Program-made: the position numbers and the translations under genes
In this document: positions 60,401-64,000 of the stretch, piece by piece
How positions within the stretch are numbered: the first letter of the stretch is position 1
Layout: each line of letters opens with the position of its first letter
DNA from: Lancefieldella parvula DSM 20469
GTDB lineage: Bacteria; Actinomycetota; Coriobacteriia; Coriobacteriales; Atopobiaceae
Assembly: GCF_000024225.1 (NCBI RefSeq)
Contig: NC_013203.1
Span: 248,001 to 312,000 of the forward strand
Reading direction: 5' to 3'
DNA: 64,000 nucleotides
The notes under the pieces: generated by a model
The model's input: only the letters and a program-made list of their open reading frames with translations
Database searches by the model: none
Told to the model about the DNA's origin: nothing

Positions 60401-61523
60401 AGTTAAGGGTTGAGTTAGTAACGTTTACAGTTCCTCCAGCTACACCAACAGAAATGCCAGAAGTAGAACCAGCATTTGCATTGATGGTGGAGTTAACAAT
60501 ATTGGAAGGACCCTGGATGGTCATACCCGTCTGTCCCCAGTAAGATGGGTTAATGGTCAGGGTAGAATCAGTCATGTTGAGCTGGTTGACATAGAAAGTC
60601 TGACCAAAGCCCTTAACCTTAAGATCAGTGTTCTTGAGGGTAAGATTACGAGCATCATTCCAGGTACGTGCCTGTGAAGTGACGTTGATAGTAGCGTTTT
60701 CAAAAGTAGAGCCGGACTCAAAGAAGTTTGTATTGCTCTTATCGTCTGCAGTGATGCTAACGCTGTTTTTGTTGGTAGTGCCTTTAACGGTTCCGCCAAG
60801 AGAAATACCGCGAGAGCCACTAGAACCTGCGTTGTTTTTAAAGACGTAGGTACCGTCGGTGATAGTTGAACCAGGCTGTGCAGTTAGGGCAGTTTTGAAG
60901 CCAGACATAGTAAGGGTACCAGTGCCGGTTAGCGTTGAACCAGACTTCAGAACAAGACCATCAATTCTGTTACCAGTGCCAGTAAGAGTTGCACCTTCAT
61001 CAGCAATTTTGAGTGTGAGACCAGCAGGAATAGTAACCGTAGAGGTCAAATCAAGATTGCCTTTAAGATGAATGGTATTGATGGATGGAGTTTCTGAACA
61101 TAGCTCCAGTGCTTTCTGTAGAGTTTTGAGAGCATTTGTATTAGAGCCATCATTGGCGTCGTTACCATTGGTTCCGTCTACCCAGAGCTCAGTTGAGGTA
61201 ACTGAAAGGCTTCTTGCAACACGGCGAGAAGATCTATCTGTAGGAGTAGTAGTCTGCTCGGAAGTTTGCTGGTTAGTGGAAGTCTGCTGGTTAGTAGTAG
61301 CTTCGGTGTTAACGGTAGATTCAGCTGTTGTTTCTGCTGTTGCTTCAGAAGTTGAAGCTGTTGTATCACTTGTTTGGGTTGCCGCAACTTCTTGCGCTTG
61401 AGTTGTTTCTTGAGTGTTAGCAATTTCTGCTAATGCTGAAGAAGGAACTAAAGAGAGTGCGAGTACCAAAGACATAGCTGTCTTAGCACCTTTACCTGCA
61501 AAGTTCTTATTTTTTCTTTCCAT
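57471..61523 (-). CDS. Large cell-wall-anchored surface protein
   Basis: A secreted protein of 1350 residues. The signal peptide (KNKNFAGKGAKTAMSLVLALSLVPSSALA, cut near residue 34) is followed by a Thr/Ser/Gln-rich stretch (35-105), a right-handed beta-helix region resembling pectate-lyase-like adhesins (about 115-500), InlB B-repeat/Listeria-Bacteroides-type modules (FDGWYYTDASGTEHQF, TFKRWTTQANG, about 520-870) and two tandem related modules of about 210 residues (from PADMWSD and PADMLAD, each ending near WNGVQ). The end has a Lys-rich spacer, TPYTGD, a membrane helix and RRKNK. TPYTG is a variant sortase motif. Likely role: adhesion. ATG 61523 is preferred; a TTG at 61538 is possible. 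Confidence 0.9.
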   Translation of the reverse strand: MERKNKNFAGKGAKTAMSLVLALSLVPSSALAEIANTQETTQAQEVAATQTSDTTASTSEATAETTAESTVNTEATTNQQTSTNQQTSEQTTTPTDRSSRRVARSLSVTSTELWVDGTNGNDANDGSNTNALKTLQKALELCSETPSINTIHLKGNLDLTSTVTIPAGLTLKIADEGATLTGTGNRIDGLVLKSGSTLTGTGTLTMSGFKTALTAQPGSTITDGTYVFKNNAGSSGSRGISLGGTVKGTTNKNSVSITADDKSNTNFFESGSTFENATINVTSQARTWNDARNLTLKNTDLKVKGFGQTFYVNQLNMTDSTLTINPSYWGQTGMTIQGPSNIVNSTINANAGSTSGISVGVAGGTVNVTNSTLNFTNGGTGGLNVNTGNVIINNSTIKGDGRNSGALFGAQTNGSIQFTGNSLVETPATKNSDNGAGQTRQNYNVVGGSYLLKYAPDYNSGFGSTIPTNGAANGNEALSLFTLADVSTNSLSLINANGATYTYPVANASSDGQKHVWAPAATVTFDLNAPGVTGINPTFADGTTANKTALAMRGNSLATASSVAEGSTTLPADPYASGQEFDGWYYTDASGTEHQFTADTQVTSDMTVYPHWKANTSWLYVRYHNGNGVSVIDRVATNANRTVTVRSNTEVNNLNNNFNIAGKTFKRWTTQANGAGDEVAANSNLAIPTGTDTIDLYADWEEQRLTVSFSANGGTFSANSVFKQNPNVFDITTDANGGEVATIKTHPTVAEQTNINALLRNLSGNTLSATTAGIASPTDSNTNTAYTNIATLENHILDSEDKPKTFFGFVVGHDYHYWFTDAAGNSPATINGGATLTNDVTYYLKWKDDPSIQKVELTSDLPADMWSDSQNNTTQIKEVSNDKSFSLTGAIDATSVINQMTNFENNIAGGLDDLTKITLSGTTSTFTAKLTLPAGVVVPANPTVTTSGLGDLFDVSNVSVNGQEVTVTLKLKNTYSNYKQLKDAVETVGKDDAATAEIARPLTVTVNGLTLDSTQVTNGQELTATGTLTGTFESYAKNTVTNVTKKYNLSWNGVQITANRDPRGTDIQQTLIVNNPIDMNIPADMLADENTEHDQVITMKAGSTFNLTGSILASSIQEQMNNIERAYPNTNHDTITLSNLKFKFTATLTVPEGMTLPSNLDASTVQASNFGSGFKVSDVQVNGRTVTVTFELSDPSSIRTYSDLERIVDEASANGGWMKLTIPGVTIDSNVAAGTQLTAVGTVTGSFSAIADSAAGNRKAFSFTWNGVQWPDGKDAVATNNDTIQLTITVAEDKTPETPSPSTPTKKKPSKKKKTPYTGDASVAAPLGVLLAGMTTVMTSLGITKRRKNK

Positions 61524-62047
61524 ATCTGCCCCAAACAAATAGTAAATACCCCAACAAAATTTGCAATCAAATTTTGTGCTGTATGTGACGAACTACGATA
61601 AGCACAAAAGAAATACGTGGCACAAATTTAGAGCATTTTTTGTATAGATGATTATCTATCATTTTTGATAAAGATTGTTGTCTCAAGCAGGCATTTTTAT
61701 AGTTTGTACATATTTTAAAAGTCACTTTTAACTCGTGTTATATAAGTAATTTAATCAAAATATTTAGCGCGTTTAAGAATGACACTTAAATTGCGCTATT
61801 TTTGACAATTTTTTGGTATTTGTCATAAACGTGTAACGAATAGAAATTTCAAAAGAAATGTATTAAATCTTTAAGACAAATACGAGTCATGTGGAAATCG
61901 GATAGTTAACAAGTTCATGAAATTCAATTTTTAAATTTTGTTTGTAATACAAGCTTTGTACACTAAGTAAAAGTAAGTTAAGAAAAAGACTACTTTGCGC
62001 GTGGATAAAGCGTAGAAGACGTTTTTAATGTATTAAGCGGGGAAGCT
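61524..62047. other. A/T-rich divergent intergenic region
   Basis: About 520 very A/T-rich bases separate the surface-protein gene (-) and the HD-domain gene (+). An inverted repeat, CAAAATTT-GCAATC-AAATTTTG (61555-61576), lies in the surface-protein leader, about 30 bases before its start, and could be an operator or leader hairpin. I see no RNA gene or supported ORF, and no promoter that can be assigned with confidence. Confidence 0.45.
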
Positions 62048-62692
62048 ATGAACCCAAAAATTATTGATGACGCTTTGGACTTTGTGAAACAGATCTTTTC
62101 CACAGATTTTAGTGGTCATGATTATTTTCATACGTTACGCGTGTATAAAATGGCAGTAAAAATTGCGCAAGAAGAAGGAGCAAATCAAGAGATTGTTGCT
62201 TTGGCAGCTCTTTTGCATGATGTTGATGATATTAAGCTCTCTCCAGAGACACATGAGCATAAAGAGCGTGCTGTTGCTTTTTTGCGTCAACACGTCGTTG
62301 ATGAGGTCATTATCCAGGCAATTTGCACTGCAATTGATGAAGTATCGTTTTCTGGAACAGATTCTGTTATTCCTTCAACGCTTGAGGGGATGTGCGTTCA
62401 GGATGCAGATCGCTTGGATGCGCTTGGAGCCGTTGGTATTGCACGCACTTTTGCCTATGGCGGAAGTCACGGTCGCGCAATGTATGATCCGGATGAGCCA
62501 CCAACTCTTAACATGAATGGCGAGGAGTATCACTCACACAAATCAACATCGCTCAATCACTTCTACGAGAAGCTCTTTTTGTTGGCTAATATGATGAACA
62601 CGCGTAGCGGTAAAAAGCTAGGAAAAACACGCGAGAAATACATGCGTGAGTATGTGGATGAATTCTTAGATGAGTGGAATGGTGAACGCTAA
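62048..62692 (+). CDS. HD-domain phosphohydrolase
   Basis: A 214-residue HD hydrolase similar to YedJ-type proteins. The metal residues are seen as FSGHDYFHTLRVYKMA (first His), ALLHDVDDIKL (the His-Asp pair) and VQDADRLDALGAVGIARTFAYGG (final Asp). Such proteins remove phosphate from nucleotides or act on nucleotide second messengers; the substrate cannot be named. GGGGAAGCT precedes the ATG. It is followed by a MetE-like gene on the same strand, 101 bases away, with no evident functional link. Confidence 0.88.
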   Translation: MNPKIIDDALDFVKQIFSTDFSGHDYFHTLRVYKMAVKIAQEEGANQEIVALAALLHDVDDIKLSPETHEHKERAVAFLRQHVVDEVIIQAICTAIDEVSFSGTDSVIPSTLEGMCVQDADRLDALGAVGIARTFAYGGSHGRAMYDPDEPPTLNMNGEEYHSHKSTSLNHFYEKLFLLANMMNTRSGKKLGKTREKYMREYVDEFLDEWNGER

Positions 62693-62793
62693 CTTATAGT
62701 TTTTAGCTATATGAATTAGTTAAGTATTTGTATTTCACAAGTGAAGTTTTGATTGTCATACTGGTTTCTCGTAAGTAGTTCTAAGGGGTTATG

Positions 62794-63921
62794 ATGGCAA
62801 TCAAAAATGATAAAACTACTCCACATCGCTTTGATGTTGTTGGTAGCTTTCTTCGTCCAGAAAATCTCAAGCAAGCTCGTATTCAGTTTGAAAAAGGTCA
62901 GATTGATGCGCATGAGCTCAAGCTAGTAGAGGACAAAGCTATTACAGAGCTCATTCAAAAAGAAAAGCAAGCAGGTCTTAAAGTCATTACTGATGGTGAG
63001 TTTAGGCGTGCAACATGGCACCTTGATTTTATGTGGGCGTTCGAAGGTATTGGCCATGCACCAACTAATACTGGCCTGCCTTTCCATGATGAGACTGCAG
63101 AGATTGACGACACGTTCTTGGTAGGAAAAGTAGAGCTTACCAAAGAGCACCCGTTTATTGAGCATTTCCGCTTTGTTCAACAGTTTGAGGATGAGACAAC
63201 CGTTGCAAAACTCACTATTCCTGCTCCTGCACAGTTTATCGAGCAGTTTATTATGCCAATGAATCGTGAGCAGACCAAAAAGTATTATGCCGATGACCAG
63301 GAGCTTCTAGAAGACATTGTTGCTGGCTACGGTACGTTTATTGAGCAGGCATATGCTGCAGGCTGTCGTAATCTTCAACTTGATGACTGCTCATGGGGTG
63401 TTTTGGTTGACCCTCGCGCCGAGCTCTTCTTTGGTGCTGACCAGGAGGGTCTCAAGAAAATTAAGGCACTACTCTTGGAGATTAACAACCGTGTTCTTGA
63501 TGCAGCGCCAGCTGATTTAACTATTAACACGCACGTTTGTCGCGGCAACTTCCACAGCACCTGGGCCTGTGAGGGCGGCTATGACGATGTAGCTGATACA
63601 CTTCTTGCTCAAGAGCACGTAAATGCATTCTTCCTGGAATTTGACGATCATCGCTCCGGTGGCTTTGAACCCTTGGCTTCTGTTCCAGCTGGCAAAAAGG
63701 TTGTGCTTGGCCTGATCACCACCAAGCACGCTCAGTTGGAAGAAAAAACCAAAGTTATCGAGCGTATTCATGAGACCGCTCAGTATGTGCCTCTGGAGAA
63801 CCTCTGTCTTTCTCCTCAGTGTGGTTTTGCAAGCTGCGAGATTGGCAACAAACTCACTGAGGAAGAGCAGTGGGCAAAAATTGCGTTTGTTAAAGAAATT
63901 GCTGAAGAGGTTTGGGGTTAA
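62794..63921 (+). CDS. MetE-like (YxjG/YxjH) methyltransferase
   Basis: A 375-residue protein like the C-terminal catalytic half of cobalamin-independent methionine synthase, the YxjG/YxjH type of Firmicutes and Actinobacteria. Zinc ligands are visible as His and Cys in INTHVCRGNFHS, Glu in the FLEFDDHRSGGFEPL area and Cys in LCLSPQCGFASCE. The start reads HRFDVVGSFLRPENLKQAR, typical of this subgroup. It transfers a methyl group to homocysteine or a related thiol. Start is ATG at 62794 (ATGATG pair) after AAGGGGTT. It lacks the folate-binding N-terminal domain of full MetE. No terminator is seen within the remaining bases. Confidence 0.92.
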   Translation: MAIKNDKTTPHRFDVVGSFLRPENLKQARIQFEKGQIDAHELKLVEDKAITELIQKEKQAGLKVITDGEFRRATWHLDFMWAFEGIGHAPTNTGLPFHDETAEIDDTFLVGKVELTKEHPFIEHFRFVQQFEDETTVAKLTIPAPAQFIEQFIMPMNREQTKKYYADDQELLEDIVAGYGTFIEQAYAAGCRNLQLDDCSWGVLVDPRAELFFGADQEGLKKIKALLLEINNRVLDAAPADLTINTHVCRGNFHSTWACEGGYDDVADTLLAQEHVNAFFLEFDDHRSGGFEPLASVPAGKKVVLGLITTKHAQLEEKTKVIERIHETAQYVPLENLCLSPQCGFASCEIGNKLTEEEQWAKIAFVKEIAEEVWG

Positions 63922-64000
63922 ACGCCAGTTGATTCACGGCTAGTTTACGATTAATGCACCGTTTACCGAAGAGTTTCTGACCATACGTTCTTCTTGACTC

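Noticed and set aside
57471-61523. Short repeated segments as a CRISPR array
   Set aside because: The repetition is at protein-module level with diverged DNA; no regular 25-40 base repeats with unique spacers occur anywhere in the window.

Overview
The window looks like the chromosome of an anaerobic, Gram-positive, host-associated bacterium with moderately low G+C. A sortase-type surface protein with a [T/V]PYTG anchor, GntR/PadR/TetR/Rrf2 regulators, ABC exporters, many flavodoxin-like proteins and an anaerobic purine locus fit a Coriobacteriia/Atopobiaceae-type organism. This placement is an inference from gene content; a clostridial host cannot be excluded from sequence alone.

Layout. 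1-2.1 kb: the end of glmS, an autoregulated PadR/DUF2812 pair and a decayed surface-protein gene. 2.3-20.2 kb: an accessory region with an ABC-F ATPase, an AT-rich condensation-type acyltransferase, a membrane methyltransferase, a TetR-controlled ABC exporter/flavodoxin operon, peptidase E plus a broken copy of its 3' end, a YtrA-type regulator with a DUF1648 protein, a RelB/YafQ toxin-antitoxin pair, a divergent Rrf2/PPOX pair, an isochorismatase-flavodoxin pair, a MacAB-like export operon and a DUF4213/DUF364 protein. 20.4-24.8 kb: a membrane protein, an M20 peptidase, an NCS2 purine permease and a YheO-like regulator.

25.1-53.4 kb is the centrepiece. The first part is a nearly contiguous anaerobic purine-catabolism locus: ssnA, ygfK, an xdhD-type molybdenum hydroxylase, dpaL, ygeY, ygeW, carbamate kinase, mocA, a hydantoinase and ridA. 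Next come the genes that mature a selenium-dependent molybdenum hydroxylase: yqeC, yedF, a cysteine desulfurase, a DUF3343 protein, yqeB, selD and xdhC. Last come molybdate uptake (modABC) and molybdopterin synthesis (moaA, moaC, a MOSC protein, a MoeA-like protein, a MogA-like protein). Together they suggest import of a purine by the NCS2 carrier, hydroxylation or reduction by a Mo/Se enzyme, ring opening and hydrolysis, carbamoyl transfer with ATP recovery by carbamate kinase, and conversion of 2,3-diaminopropionate to pyruvate and ammonia, with RidA clearing reactive enamine. The genes are separated by hairpins and long leaders, so expression is probably tuned gene by gene.

53.4-64 kb: a three-gene flavin operon (ApbE flavin transferase, an FMN reductase, and an FMN reductase-PAS fusion ending in an ApbE-type flavinylation motif), an unknown protein, a 1350-residue cell-wall surface protein, an HD-domain hydrolase and a MetE-like methyltransferase. 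No rRNA, tRNA, CRISPR array or intact insertion sequence was recognised.
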